Assembly: GCA_002366775.1 (NCBI GenBank)
Contig: DFBW01000092.1
Span: forward strand, 1 to 22,817
DNA from: Roseovarius sp. UBA3070
Lineage (GTDB): Bacteria > Pseudomonadota > Alphaproteobacteria > Rhodobacterales > Rhodobacteraceae
Reading direction: 5' to 3'
Length of the DNA stretch: 22,817 nucleotides
The notes beneath the pieces were generated by a model. The model was not told where the DNA came from, did not search any database, and worked only from the letters and a program-made list of their open reading frames with translations. Positions 1 through 8,434 of the stretch are shown piece by piece. Position 1 is the first letter of the stretch; every line of letters begins with the position of its first letter. A program made the position numbers and the translations under genes.

Positions 1-696
1 AAAATCAGGGCCAGGCACATATTCAATCAGATCTTCCGTGCTCAGATCAGGGTTTTCGATCAGGGCTAACGTGGCGTCCACCACTTCGCCCAGATTATGG
101 GGCGGAATGTTGGTGGCCATACCCACAGCGATACCGCCCGCACCATTGACCAGCATATTGGGGAAACGGGCAGGCAGCACCGTCGGCTCGCGGTCTTTGC
201 CGTCGTAGTTGTCCTGAAAGTTGACAGTGTCTTTTTCGATGTCCGCCAGCAGATAGGCGGCAGGTTTGTCCATGCGCACTTCGGTGTAACGCATGGCCGC
301 CGCGTTATCGCCGTCCATGGAGCCAAAGTTGCCTTGCCCGTCCAGCAGCGGCAACGACATGGAGAAATCCTGCGCCATGCGCACCAGAGCGTCATAGATC
401 GCGCTGTCACCGTGGGGGTGGTATTTACCCATGACATCGCCCACGGGGCGTGCCGATTTGCGGTAGGGCTTGTCATGGCCATTGTTGGTTTCAAACATGG
501 CGTACATGATGCGCCGATGCACCGGTTTCAGACCGTCGCGCAGATCGGGAATTGCACGGCTGACGATCACGCTCATGGCGTAATCCAGATAGGAGGTCTT
601 CATCTCCTCTTCGATTGTGACGGAAGGCCCGTCATAGATCGGCCGCTCAGGCGGAGTTTCGTCAGCGTTTTCAGGTGTTTCTGGGGTGTCGTTCAC
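1..696 (-). CDS. gyrA: DNA gyrase subunit A, N-terminal part (cut by window edge)
   Basis: The first 232 codons of the breakage-reunion subunit of DNA gyrase, which introduces negative supercoils into DNA. It reads from a GTG at 696-694 and runs in frame off the left edge. Visible landmarks are the [15 protein letters not shown] block (residues 49-63), the [10 protein letters not shown] quinolone-resistance region (93-102) and [10 protein letters not shown], whose Tyr137 corresponds to the DNA-linking Tyr122 of E. coli. Ser98 and Asp102 match E. coli Ser83 and Asp87, so the usual quinolone-resistance substitutions are absent. GyrA is preferred over ParC because the sequence reads [15 protein letters not shown], the gyrase form. 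The N-terminus carries a short acidic, proline-rich extension (about residues 2-19). No ATG lies upstream in frame near the start; the first in-frame ATG inside is residue 32, already within conserved sequence, so GTG is the best start. An upstream promoter is listed separately. Confidence 0.96.
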   Translation of the reverse strand, partial: MNDTPETPENADETPPERPIYDGPSVTIEEEMKTSYLDYAMSVIVSRAIPDLRDGLKPVHRRIMYAMFETNNGHDKPYRKSARPVGDVMGKYHPHGDSAIYDALVRMAQDFSMSLPLLDGQGNFGSMDGDNAAAMRYTEVRMDKPAAYLLADIEKDTVNFQDNYDGKDREPTVLPARFPNMLVNGAGGIAVGMATNIPPHNLGEVVDATLALIENPDLSTEDLIEYVPGPDF

Positions 697-740
697 GTTG
701 CGGCCTGTCCTGTCGGAGACATCTATATTTTGTTACAAAA

Positions 741-770
741 ACTATATCAGAGACAGGATGTAGGGTGCAA
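741..770 (-). promoter_or_regulatory. Possible gyrA promoter
   Basis: On the minus strand a TTGCAC hexamer (770-765) lies 18 bases before TATAGT (746-741), about 45 bases upstream of the gyrA GTG. The -10 matches the consensus at five of six bases, but the -35 at only three. The surrounding DNA is AT-rich compared with the genes. The rest of 697-978 holds a run of nine G (889-897) and the terminator of the next gene; I see no coding sequence there. Confidence 0.35.
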
Positions 771-920
771 TGCCTGTCTACTCACCCAATTGACAGTCAG
801 CACTACATGCAGGTAACGCACTGTTTTCATTGAAAAGTAAATTCATTTTTGCAAGATGATCCCGCTGGGGACATGGCGCAATGTGATTGGGGGGGGGCTG
901 ACGCTGCATTGGGGCCCGCA

Positions 921-950
921 CAAGAAAAACCCGCCTGCGAACAGGCGGGG
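921..950 (-). terminator. Rho-independent terminator of the Ysc84-family gene
   Basis: An 8-bp perfect stem, CCCGCCTG (930-937) with CAGGCGGG (942-949) and a four-base loop, is followed on the minus strand by TTTTTCTTG. It lies 30 bases past the stop codon of the minus-strand lipoprotein gene and is oriented to end its transcript before gyrA. Confidence 0.8.
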
Positions 951-978
951 CATACTCGTCAACATCGACCCGAGAAGC

Positions 979-1539
979 TTAGGGGATGATGCGGGTGTAT
1001 TTCATGCCTTCAAGTGACACACCGGCCAGCAAGCCTGCCTGCCCAAAGATCACAGCGACCACTGGTGACGATGAGGTGGTTGTTTCGGCACGAAGGTTTT
1101 CGCCGATGTCATTGAAGACATATTCGATGTCCGCGCCAGCAGCCCAGCCCGAGGATCGACGGAACTTTGACAGGGCATCTTCGGTCATGAAGAACAGGAC
1201 GTGGGCAAATTGCTGTGCGCCGATCTGAAGGCCAAAGCTGCCTTTGGTGGCCGAATAGTAATCCACTGAGGTACCACCCACACGCAATGCGCCGCGACCA
1301 TAGCCACCACCGGCAATAAAGCCTGCTTCGGTGACAAGCGGCATGACCAGAATGCCAGCGGCCTTACCGGCCAGATCCTGCGTATTGGGGTAATTGGTGT
1401 AGAGATAGTTCAGCGTTGTGTCAGCGCGCGCGTCGATGCGCGGTGCACCATTGCTGCCGATGCCGTTGCCGCAAGCCGCCAGAAGGGGTGTGCCTGCAAG
1501 CGCACCAAGGGTGAATGTGCGTCTGTTAAGATGTGTCAT
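979..1539 (-). CDS. Tat-exported Ysc84/DUF500-family lipoprotein
   Basis: A 186-residue protein of the Ysc84 actin-binding (DUF500) family; the family's bacterial function is not established. The N-terminus reads MTHLNRRTFTLGALAGTPLLAACGNG: a twin-arginine motif (NRRTFTL, residues 5-11), a short hydrophobic stretch and a lipobox LAAC with Cys23, so export by Tat and lipid attachment are predicted. The rest is the glycine-rich Ysc84 core (AGILVMPLVTEAGFIAGGGYGRGAL and GSFGLQIGAQ, about residues 63-107). The frame is open up to 1602, but starting there would bury the signal peptide behind 21 residues, so the ATG at 1539-1537 is chosen; the ribosome site before it is weak. It ends with TAA and a good terminator, and is probably its own transcript. 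Confidence 0.85.
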   Translation of the reverse strand: MTHLNRRTFTLGALAGTPLLAACGNGIGSNGAPRIDARADTTLNYLYTNYPNTQDLAGKAAGILVMPLVTEAGFIAGGGYGRGALRVGGTSVDYYSATKGSFGLQIGAQQFAHVLFFMTEDALSKFRRSSGWAAGADIEYVFNDIGENLRAETTTSSSPVVAVIFGQAGLLAGVSLEGMKYTRIIP

Positions 1540-1674
1540 GTTGACTGCTCGTTTATGTTGCCTGACTGATATGCCGGTCTTTTGCTGACCGATCTGACAC
1601 ACAGTATAGGGGCAGGGGATGGCGCTGTCACTAAGGATTGTGATTTGTGCGCGGGATGGCGCTTAGATATCAGA

Positions 1675-2670
1675 TCACGCCAGGGCGCGGGCCAGATCAG
1701 GTGCGAAGTAGCTGAGCACCCCATCGCACCCGGCACGTTTGAAGGCCATCAGGCTTTCCACCATCGCCTTGTCGCCATCGATCCAGCCGTTTTGCGCAGC
1801 CGCTTTGATCATCGCATATTCACCTGACACCTGATAGGCAAAGGTTGGCGCGCCAAAGGTGTCTTTCACCCGCCGACAGATGTCCAGATAGGGCATTCCG
1901 GGTTTGATCATGACCATATCAGCGCCTTCGGACAGATCACGTTCAACCAGCCGCAGGGCTTCGTCTGAATTGGCCGGATTCATCTGATAGGTTTTCTTAT
2001 CCCCCTTCAGGGCGCCCGATGCACCCACGGCATCGCGAAATGGCCCATAAAAGGCCGAGGCGTATTTTGCAGCATAGCTCAGCAGCAGTACGTTTTTGTG
2101 ATCCTTCGCTTCGAGTGCCGCGCGGATAGCACCGATGCGGCCATCCATCATGTCAGAGGGCCCGATAATATCGACGCCAGCCTCAGCCTGCGACAGCGCC
2201 TGTTTGATCAGCGCCTCAGTGGTTTCATCATTCACGATCTCACCATCACGCACGAACCCGTCGTGACCCGTGTCAGAATAAGGATCAAGCGCCACATCCG
2301 TCATGATAGCAATGTCGGGCACGCCAGCTTTGATCGCGCGGGTGGCACGGTTTGACAGATTGTCGGGGTTCCAGGCCTCGGCGCAATCGGCTGTTCGGTG
2401 TGCATCACCGGTGTAGGGAAAGAGGCAAATCGCCGGAATACCCAGATCTGCCGCCTCGCGGGCCGCTTCGACCACGCGGTCAACCGAGCGACGAACCACG
2501 CCGGGCATTGAGGGCACGGGCTCTTCTATGCCCTCGCCATCGCGCACAAACACAGGCCAGATCATATCAGAGGCGGAAAGCGAGTTTTCCGCAACCAACG
2601 CGCGAATCGCAGCTGATTTGCGTGTGCGGCGTAGCCGGGTGGCGGGGAAAGGGCCGATCGTTGGACGCAT
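1675..2670 (-). CDS. hemB: Delta-aminolevulinic acid dehydratase (porphobilinogen synthase)
   Basis: A 331-residue HemB, which condenses two 5-aminolevulinate molecules to porphobilinogen in cytosolic haem and tetrapyrrole synthesis. The two Schiff-base lysines are Lys202 (SYAAKYASAFYGPF) and Lys256 (VMIKPGMPYLD). The metal loop reads TDVALDPYSDTGHDGF (residues 124-139), with aspartates where zinc enzymes carry the three-cysteine site, so a magnesium-type, zinc-independent enzyme is expected, as in other alphaproteobacteria and Pseudomonas. The ATG at 2670-2668 giving MRPTIGPFPATRLRR is chosen; an in-frame extension to 2709 adds 13 residues that do not look like the family. It lies on the minus strand with 135 bases to the preceding lipoprotein gene and diverges from the plus-strand membrane protein at 2791. 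No FNR-like box was seen in the 120-base divergent gap. Confidence 0.96.
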   Translation of the reverse strand: MRPTIGPFPATRLRRTRKSAAIRALVAENSLSASDMIWPVFVRDGEGIEEPVPSMPGVVRRSVDRVVEAAREAADLGIPAICLFPYTGDAHRTADCAEAWNPDNLSNRATRAIKAGVPDIAIMTDVALDPYSDTGHDGFVRDGEIVNDETTEALIKQALSQAEAGVDIIGPSDMMDGRIGAIRAALEAKDHKNVLLLSYAAKYASAFYGPFRDAVGASGALKGDKKTYQMNPANSDEALRLVERDLSEGADMVMIKPGMPYLDICRRVKDTFGAPTFAYQVSGEYAMIKAAAQNGWIDGDKAMVESLMAFKRAGCDGVLSYFAPDLARALA

Positions 2671-2790
2671 GATTTTGCCTTTAAGGTAACGATTGCCACT
2701 GAGTGACACGGAAATTCGAGCATCTCAAGGGTAGGAATTGCCGCGCTGCCCGGTTAAGAGAGGCGAAACCCCGGAATTTGAGGCGCAGGT

Positions 2791-3318
2791 TTGGACTGGT
2801 ACGAAAGCGTTTTTGAACTCATCGACATGCGCAGTTTTTCGAACCTCTGGTTCTGGATTGCACTGGCTGTGCTGTGGTCCTCCGTAAGCCATTGGGTGTT
2901 GGGGGTGCCATGGGACATGGTGCTGCGCGCACGCAAGGAGCAAGACGGCGAGGCGGTCGATGATCTGATGGATCTGGTGCGCATCAATGTGAACCGCATT
3001 TTGTACATCACGCAGGCCTCGGGCCTCTTGACGGTCGGATTTATCAGCTTTGCACTGACGGCGATGTTCACACTTGGGTTTTTCTATCACAATGAATTTG
3101 CGCAGGCTTTGTTTTTGCTGGGGTTTCCCACGGCAATGGTGGCGCTGCTGTCAGTTTCCACAGCGCAAAAAATACGCAAATTGGAACCCGAGGGTGAAGT
3201 ACTGTTCAAACGGCTCAGCCTGCACCGGGTGTTCACCCAAATCATCGGCATGGTCTCTATTTTTGTGACAGCGATCTGGGGAATGTTGCAGAACATGACC
3301 GCCAGTGTGTTGTTCTGA
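2791..3318 (+). CDS. Four-helix inner-membrane protein of unknown function
   Basis: A 175-residue protein that starts at TTG (MDWYESVFELIDMRSFSNLW), with a GAGGCGCAGG purine-rich stretch just upstream. Hydrophobic segments lie at about residues 19-39, 75-98, 103-123 and 147-167, joined by a charged cytosolic-type loop (about 44-70) and a basic loop near 125-146. I recall close relatives in Rhodobacterales carried in databases under the label 'component of SufBCD complex'; nothing in this sequence or its neighbours supports a role in iron-sulphur assembly, so I leave the function open. It sits 26 bases upstream of mfd on the same strand and may share its transcript. If the TTG is wrong, the next start is ATG at 2827, which would remove the conserved-looking N-terminus. 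Confidence 0.75.
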   Translation: MDWYESVFELIDMRSFSNLWFWIALAVLWSSVSHWVLGVPWDMVLRARKEQDGEAVDDLMDLVRINVNRILYITQASGLLTVGFISFALTAMFTLGFFYHNEFAQALFLLGFPTAMVALLSVSTAQKIRKLEPEGEVLFKRLSLHRVFTQIIGMVSIFVTAIWGMLQNMTASVLF

Positions 3319-3344
3319 TTGCCCGCGCTTGATGCAAAACGGCG

Positions 3345-6300
3345 ATGACTTTCCCACATCATATCACCGTCAGTGGCGCGCCCGAGGGCTATGACGCTCA
3401 GCTGATCCTGCGCGAGATTGAAAAGACCGGCGCGCCGGTTTGCCATGTGGCACGTGATGACAAACGCATGGCCGCCATGGCCGAGGCCCTGCGGTTCTTT
3501 GCCCCTGATATGCCTGTTGTGCAGTTCCCTGGTTGGGATTGTCTGCCCTATGATCGCACATCGCCCAATGCTGATATTTCGGCGGCGCGTATGGCCACGC
3601 TGGCGGGGCTGGTGCATCAGATGCCCGGCCAATATGTGCTGCTGACCACGTTAAATGGCGCCACGCAACGTGTGCCTGCCCGCGAAGTTTTGCGCGAGGC
3701 GGCCTTCAAGGCGCAGGTGAACTACCAAATTGACGAGTCGGCCCTGCGCGCCTTTCTGACCCGAATGGGGTTTAGTCAGGCCCCCACCGTGATGGAGCCG
3801 GGTGATTATGCTGTGCGCGGTGGAATCATTGATATTTACCCCCCCGGAGACAGCGGCCCGGTGCGGCTTGATCTGTTTGGCGATGTGTTGGATGGCATCC
3901 GCCGGTTTGACCCGGCAACCCAGCGCACCATCGAAAAACTGGATGTGATCGAACTGGCGCCTGTGTCTGAGGTGATCCTGGATGAGGCCGCAATCACCCG
4001 GTTTCGCCAGAACTACCGCGTTGAATTTGGCGCCGGGCGAGGCGAAGACCCCCTATATGAGGCCGTCAGTGCCGGGCGCAAACATCAAGGTGTTGAGCAT
4101 TGGCTGCCGTTTTTCCACAAGACGCTTGAGACATTGTTTGACTATTTGCCAGATGTGACCATCAGCCTGGATGATCAAATGGAGGCGGCGCGCCTGGCAC
4201 GTTGGGAAGCTGTGGCGGATCAATACGGCGCGCGCCAACACGCAATGACCCAAAAGGGGCGCGATGATACGGTGTATAAACCGATTGCGCCTGAATTGCT
4301 GTATCTTGATGATAGCGCATGGAAGGCGGCAGTGGGCGATCGCCGCGTGCTGAAGCTGGTGCCTTTGCCACAGGCCCTGGGGCCGGGGGTGATTGACGCG
4401 GGCGGGCGAATCGGCCGTGATTTTGCACCCGAGAGACAGCAAGAAAGTATCAGCCTTTTCGGGGCGTTAAAGGACCATATTAATGCGCGATTGGCCGAAT
4501 CTCCGGTGCTGTTGGCGTCCTATTCTGAGGGCGCGCGCGAGCGTATGGAGGGCCTGCTTGAGGATGAGGGGCTGATCGGATCTGTCACGGTGCGCGACGC
4601 CGCCGCGATTGGCCGCCATGGCTTGCACCTGGCGGTTTGGCCGCTGGAACATGGCTTTGCCGCGCCCGATCTGACGGTGATCTCAGAGCAAGATATCCTG
4701 GGTGATCGGCTGATCCGCGCCCCCAAGCGCAAACGCCGGGCCGAGAATTTCCTGAGTGAAGTGCAGAGCCTTTCACCCGGTGATCTGGTGGTGCATGTGG
4801 ACCACGGGATCGGCCGCTATCACGGCATGGAGGTGATCACGGCGGCAGGGGCTGCGCATGAGTGTCTTGTGCTGGAATACGCCGAGGCCGCGAAGCTGTA
4901 TTTGCCTGTGGAAAACATCGAATTGCTGAGCCGTTATGGGCATGACGAAGGGCTGCTGGACCGATTGGGTGGTGGGGCCTGGCAATCCAAGAAGGCCAAG
5001 CTGAAGGAACGCATCCGCGAAATGGCGGACAAGTTGATCCGGATTGCAGCCGAGCGCGCCCTGCGCCGTGCCCCGGTGATGGCACCCGAGCATCACGCCT
5101 GGGAAGAGTTTGCCACCCGGTTTCCGTATCAGGAAACTGATGATCAACTGCGCGCCATTGAGGACGTTCTGAATGATCTGGAAGCGGGCACGCCGATGGA
5201 TCGGCTGATTTGCGGCGATGTGGGGTTTGGCAAAACCGAAGTGGCCATGCGCGCGGCCTTTGTCAGTGCGATGAGCGGCAAACAGGTGGCGGTAATTGCC
5301 CCGACAACATTGCTGGCGCGCCAGCACTATCAGAGCTTTGCCGAGCGGTTTCGCGGGTTTCCCGTCACGGTGCGCCCGCTCAGCCGGTTTGTCACCGCAG
5401 GCGAGGCCAACAAAACCCGCGAAGGCATGGCCAACGGGCAGGTCGATATTGTGATCGGCACCCATGCGCTGCTGGCCAAAAACATTCGGTTCAAGGATCT
5501 GGGCCTGTTGGTGATCGACGAAGAACAACGCTTTGGGGTGGGCCACAAAGAGCGCCTGAAAGCGCTGCGCAGTGACGTGCATGTGTTGACCCTGACGGCG
5601 ACGCCCATTCCGCGCACCTTGCAGCTGAGCCTGTCAGGCGTGCGTGATCTGAGCATCATCGGCACGCCCCCCGTAGACCGCCTGTCGATCCGCACCTATG
5701 TGAGCGATTTTGACTCGGTGACAATCCGTGAGGCCCTGTTGCGCGAGCATTATCGCGGTGGGCAGTCGTTCTATGTGGTGCCACGGATCAAAGACCTGCC
5801 GGAAATCGAGGAATTCCTGAAAACGCAGGTGCCAGAAGTATCGTATGTGGTGGCACACGGCCAGATGGCTGCGCGTGATCTGGATGACCGGATGAATGCC
5901 TTTTATGACGGCAAATACGATGTGTTGGTGGCCACGACGATTGTCGAATCGGGGCTTGATATCCCCACGGCCAATACGATGGTCATCCATCGGGCGGATA
6001 TGTTTGGGCTGGCGCAGCTCTATCAAATCCGCGGCCGAGTGGGGCGCTCAAAAACCCGCGCATATGCCTATCTGACGACCAAGCCGCGTGTGCCGCTGAC
6101 GCCCAGTGCCCAAAAACGGCTGCGGGTTTTGGGCTCGCTTGATACGTTGGGGGCAGGATTTACACTGGCCTCGCAAGACTTGGATATTCGCGGCGCAGGC
6201 AATCTGCTGGGCGAAGAACAATCCGGCCAGATGCGCGATGTGGGATACGAGTTGTACCAATCCATGCTGGAAGAGGCGATTGCCAAGATCAAAGCCGGGG

Positions 6301-6806
6301 AATTGGAAGGCCTGTCAGAGGCGGATGATCAATGGGCACCGCAGATTAATCTTGGTGTGCCGGTGCTGATCCCGGCAACATATGTGCCCGACCTTGACGT
6401 GCGCCTTGGATTATATCGCCGTCTCAGTGGGTTACATAGCAAAGTTGAACTTGAGGGCTTTGCGGCTGAACTGATTGACCGCTTTGGCAAATTGCCACGC
6501 GAGGTCAACATGCTGATGTTGATCGTGCGGATCAAAGCGATGTGCAAGAAGGCCGGAATTGCCAAACTGGATGGCGGGCCCAAGGGCGGCACCATTCAGT
6601 TCCACAATGATAAATTTGCCTCGCCGCAAGGGCTGGTGGACTTCATTCAGGCCCAAAATGGCCTGGCCAAAGTGCGCGATAACAAGATTGTCGTGCGCCG
6701 GGATTGGCGCAAAGAAGGCGACAAGATCAAAGGCGCCTTTGCGATTGCCCGTGATCTGGCCGAGAAGGTTGTGGCCGAAAAGAAGAGGCGCAAAAAGGCG
6801 GGCTGA
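3345..6806 (+). CDS. mfd: Transcription-repair coupling factor
   Basis: A 1153-residue Mfd, the usual family length. It is a double-stranded-DNA translocase that displaces RNA polymerase stalled at lesions and recruits UvrA. Domains in order: the UvrB-like N-terminal half (about 1-340, with FPGWDCLPYD and the EPGDYAVRGGIIDIYPPGD block); the RNA-polymerase-interaction domain opening with SPGDLVVHVDHGIGRYHGM (near 478-496); the RecG-like motor with Walker A GDVGFGKTEVA (near 623-633), the DEEQ box VIDEEQRFGV (near 723-732) and TATPIPRTL; then motif VI and the TRG element LASQDLDIRGAGNLLG (near 942-957); and the C-terminal autoinhibitory domain (about 1000-1140). The extreme C-terminus is lysine-rich. 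All motor motifs look intact. The ATG at 3345 gives a typical N-terminus although its ribosome site is weak. Confidence 0.97.
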   Translation: MTFPHHITVSGAPEGYDAQLILREIEKTGAPVCHVARDDKRMAAMAEALRFFAPDMPVVQFPGWDCLPYDRTSPNADISAARMATLAGLVHQMPGQYVLLTTLNGATQRVPAREVLREAAFKAQVNYQIDESALRAFLTRMGFSQAPTVMEPGDYAVRGGIIDIYPPGDSGPVRLDLFGDVLDGIRRFDPATQRTIEKLDVIELAPVSEVILDEAAITRFRQNYRVEFGAGRGEDPLYEAVSAGRKHQGVEHWLPFFHKTLETLFDYLPDVTISLDDQMEAARLARWEAVADQYGARQHAMTQKGRDDTVYKPIAPELLYLDDSAWKAAVGDRRVLKLVPLPQALGPGVIDAGGRIGRDFAPERQQESISLFGALKDHINARLAESPVLLASYSEGARERMEGLLEDEGLIGSVTVRDAAAIGRHGLHLAVWPLEHGFAAPDLTVISEQDILGDRLIRAPKRKRRAENFLSEVQSLSPGDLVVHVDHGIGRYHGMEVITAAGAAHECLVLEYAEAAKLYLPVENIELLSRYGHDEGLLDRLGGGAWQSKKAKLKERIREMADKLIRIAAERALRRAPVMAPEHHAWEEFATRFPYQETDDQLRAIEDVLNDLEAGTPMDRLICGDVGFGKTEVAMRAAFVSAMSGKQVAVIAPTTLLARQHYQSFAERFRGFPVTVRPLSRFVTAGEANKTREGMANGQVDIVIGTHALLAKNIRFKDLGLLVIDEEQRFGVGHKERLKALRSDVHVLTLTATPIPRTLQLSLSGVRDLSIIGTPPVDRLSIRTYVSDFDSVTIREALLREHYRGGQSFYVVPRIKDLPEIEEFLKTQVPEVSYVVAHGQMAARDLDDRMNAFYDGKYDVLVATTIVESGLDIPTANTMVIHRADMFGLAQLYQIRGRVGRSKTRAYAYLTTKPRVPLTPSAQKRLRVLGSLDTLGAGFTLASQDLDIRGAGNLLGEEQSGQMRDVGYELYQSMLEEAIAKIKAGELEGLSEADDQWAPQINLGVPVLIPATYVPDLDVRLGLYRRLSGLHSKVELEGFAAELIDRFGKLPREVNMLMLIVRIKAMCKKAGIAKLDGGPKGGTIQFHNDKFASPQGLVDFIQAQNGLAKVRDNKIVVRRDWRKEGDKIKGAFAIARDLAEKVVAEKKRRKKAG

Positions 6807-7031
6807 CCTATCTACCCGGTCAGATGATCGGCTTAGGCATAATCGCTCAAAAGCGCGGCAAAGTGCGATTGTGTCAGATGAAAGAAGCGCTCATTATGCC
6901 AAAGCGTGTCATCGGCATCAAAGGCCACAGTAGTCAGTTTTTGCGTCATTTGCCTCTTGGGCGCGATGGCCCCTTTTCTAATGTGGTGCAAAGGTTATAT
7001 AGACCCCTGACCAACCGTCACGGTACCAGAT

Positions 7032-7370
7032 ATGATCCTAAGCAATATCATCATGGCAGGCCCGAACGACGATGACAACGACACCTCCGTTGTTGTTGAA
7101 ACGCGGCCCAAGACCAAGCGGCCACCTTTGTACAAGGTGTTGCTGCTGAATGATGACTATACGCCGATGGAATTTGTCGAAGCGGTTTTGATGCGGTTTT
7201 TCCACATGGATTATGCACAGGCAAATGCCATCATGCTGACGGTTCACAAAAAAGGCGTGGCCATTGTGGGCGTGTTCAGTCACGAGATTGCCGAAACGAA
7301 AGTCGCGCAAGTGATGGATTTTGCCCGCCAGCATCAGCATCCTCTGCAATGCACTTTGGAAAAAGAATAG
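7032..7370 (+). CDS. clpS: ATP-dependent Clp protease adaptor protein ClpS
   Basis: A 112-residue ClpS, the N-recognin that delivers proteins with bulky hydrophobic N-termini to ClpA-ClpP. The core begins with [20 protein letters not shown]. Asn40, Asp41, Thr44, Met46 and His72 align with E. coli Asn34, Asp35, Thr38, Met40 and His66, which form the N-degron pocket, so binding should be normal. The acidic, disordered N-terminal tail (PNDDDNDTS) is the part that regulates ClpA. Two starts are possible: ATG at 7032 (112 aa) or ATG at 7053 (105 aa, closer to the 106 of E. coli); neither has a strong ribosome site. clpA is not next to it; an RsmC-like gene follows after 31 bases. A TATATA at 6996-7001 could be part of its promoter. 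The 225 bases before it hold no gene I can support. Confidence 0.95.
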   Translation: MILSNIIMAGPNDDDNDTSVVVETRPKTKRPPLYKVLLLNDDYTPMEFVEAVLMRFFHMDYAQANAIMLTVHKKGVAIVGVFSHEIAETKVAQVMDFARQHQHPLQCTLEKE

Positions 7371-7401
7371 CATGCTGATGTGCATGACGGAAAAAACCTA
7401 G

Positions 7402-8388
7402 GTGTTGGGAATTCGCTTATCCTTGGCCGTTGATGGCGGGCTGCTGAGCTGGCCTGATGAGGGCCGGATCGCTGTCTTTGCGCCGCGCGCTGGCGCAGAC
7501 CTGAGTGCGCTTCCAAAAGACCGGGTTGAGGTGATCACCGGCTTCAAGCCTGATTTTGATACCTTTGAGGCGCAAGGGTTTGCCTGCGCTGTGGTGCCTG
7601 ATGGGCGCTATGCCGCGTCGGTGATCTGTCTGCCGCGTGCCAAACACCGCGCCCGCGCTTTGGTGGCTCAGGCCGTTGCTGTCAGTGATGGGATGGTGAT
7701 CGTGGATGGGGCCAAAACCGACGGTGTTGAAAGTATCCTAAAGGAATGTCGCAAGCGGGTTGATGTGTCAGCCCCTATTTCAAAGGCGCATGGGAAGATA
7801 TTTTGGTTTCACCCAGAGCCCGCGTTTGATGACTGGACTGCGCAACCCCAACAGATCGAAGGTGGATATACCACGGCCCCCGGCGTGTTTTCCGCCGATG
7901 GCATTGATCCCGGATCGGCCATGCTGGCCGAGAGCCTGCCGGTCAAACTGGGGGCTCAAGTGGCTGATCTTGGCGGCGGGTGGGGGTATCTGAGTGCCCG
8001 CGCATTGGAGCGCGACACGATTAAGGCGCTGCATCTGGTAGAAGCAGACCATGGTGCCTGTGATTGCGCCCGTATCAATATACCCGATCCGCGGCTGAGC
8101 ATCCATTGGGCGGATGCCACCGTTTGGGCTGCCCCTGCCAAAATGGACACGGTGATCATGAACCCGCCGTTTCATACGGACCGCGCGGCTGATCCTGATC
8201 TCGGCCGGGCCTTTGTGGTGGCGGCGGCGCGGATGCTGGCCCCGTCGGGGCATTTGTGGATGGTTGCCAACCGCCATCTGCCCTATGAGGACACGCTGAG
8301 CCAGCATTTTGCCGCCGTTGAAGAGGTTGCAGGCACCACGAAGTTCAAAATTCTGCACGCAACACGCCCGTCTCGTAAGGCGCGATGA
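7402..8388 (+). CDS. Class I SAM-dependent RNA methyltransferase, RsmC-like
   Basis: A 328-residue protein resembling RsmC, which methylates G1207 of 16S rRNA in the 30S subunit. As in RsmC there are two Rossmann-like halves: a degenerate N-terminal one (about 1-170) and a catalytic C-terminal one with SAM motif I ADLGGGWGYLSAR (188-200) and the catalytic NPPFH (254-258), typical of guanine-N2 methyltransferases. The length fits RsmC (about 340). The start is uncertain: GTG at 7402 is taken because hydrophobic strand sequence begins immediately after it, but TTG at 7405 is equally possible. It lies between clpS (31 bases upstream) and the SDR gene (46 bases downstream) on the same strand. The exact target, 16S G1207 or another guanine, cannot be told from sequence alone, so I give no gene symbol. 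Confidence 0.85.
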   Translation: MLGIRLSLAVDGGLLSWPDEGRIAVFAPRAGADLSALPKDRVEVITGFKPDFDTFEAQGFACAVVPDGRYAASVICLPRAKHRARALVAQAVAVSDGMVIVDGAKTDGVESILKECRKRVDVSAPISKAHGKIFWFHPEPAFDDWTAQPQQIEGGYTTAPGVFSADGIDPGSAMLAESLPVKLGAQVADLGGGWGYLSARALERDTIKALHLVEADHGACDCARINIPDPRLSIHWADATVWAAPAKMDTVIMNPPFHTDRAADPDLGRAFVVAAARMLAPSGHLWMVANRHLPYEDTLSQHFAAVEEVAGTTKFKILHATRPSRKAR

Positions 8389-8434
8389 ATTGGCCTAAGC
8401 TGGCGCATGGAATCAGGGAAAGGGATGTCCCAAT

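Noticed and set aside
1..696. ParC (topoisomerase IV) instead of GyrA
   Set aside because: The [15 protein letters not shown] segment is the GyrA form; ParC usually differs after GQGNxG.
97..816. A 239-residue open frame on the plus strand
   Set aside because: It is antisense to gyrA, whose conserved protein sequence explains the region; the composition is that of a mirror frame.
2671..2790. FNR-type box controlling hemB
   Set aside because: No TTGAT-N4-ATCAA-like sequence was found in the gap.
4773..5582. A 269-residue minus-strand frame inside mfd
   Set aside because: It is a shadow of the Mfd motor domain, His/Gln-rich and with no recognisable motif.
6959..6980. Terminator after mfd (GGGC...GCCC then CTTTTCT)
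   Set aside because: The stem is only four base pairs and the T-run is broken; too weak to list.
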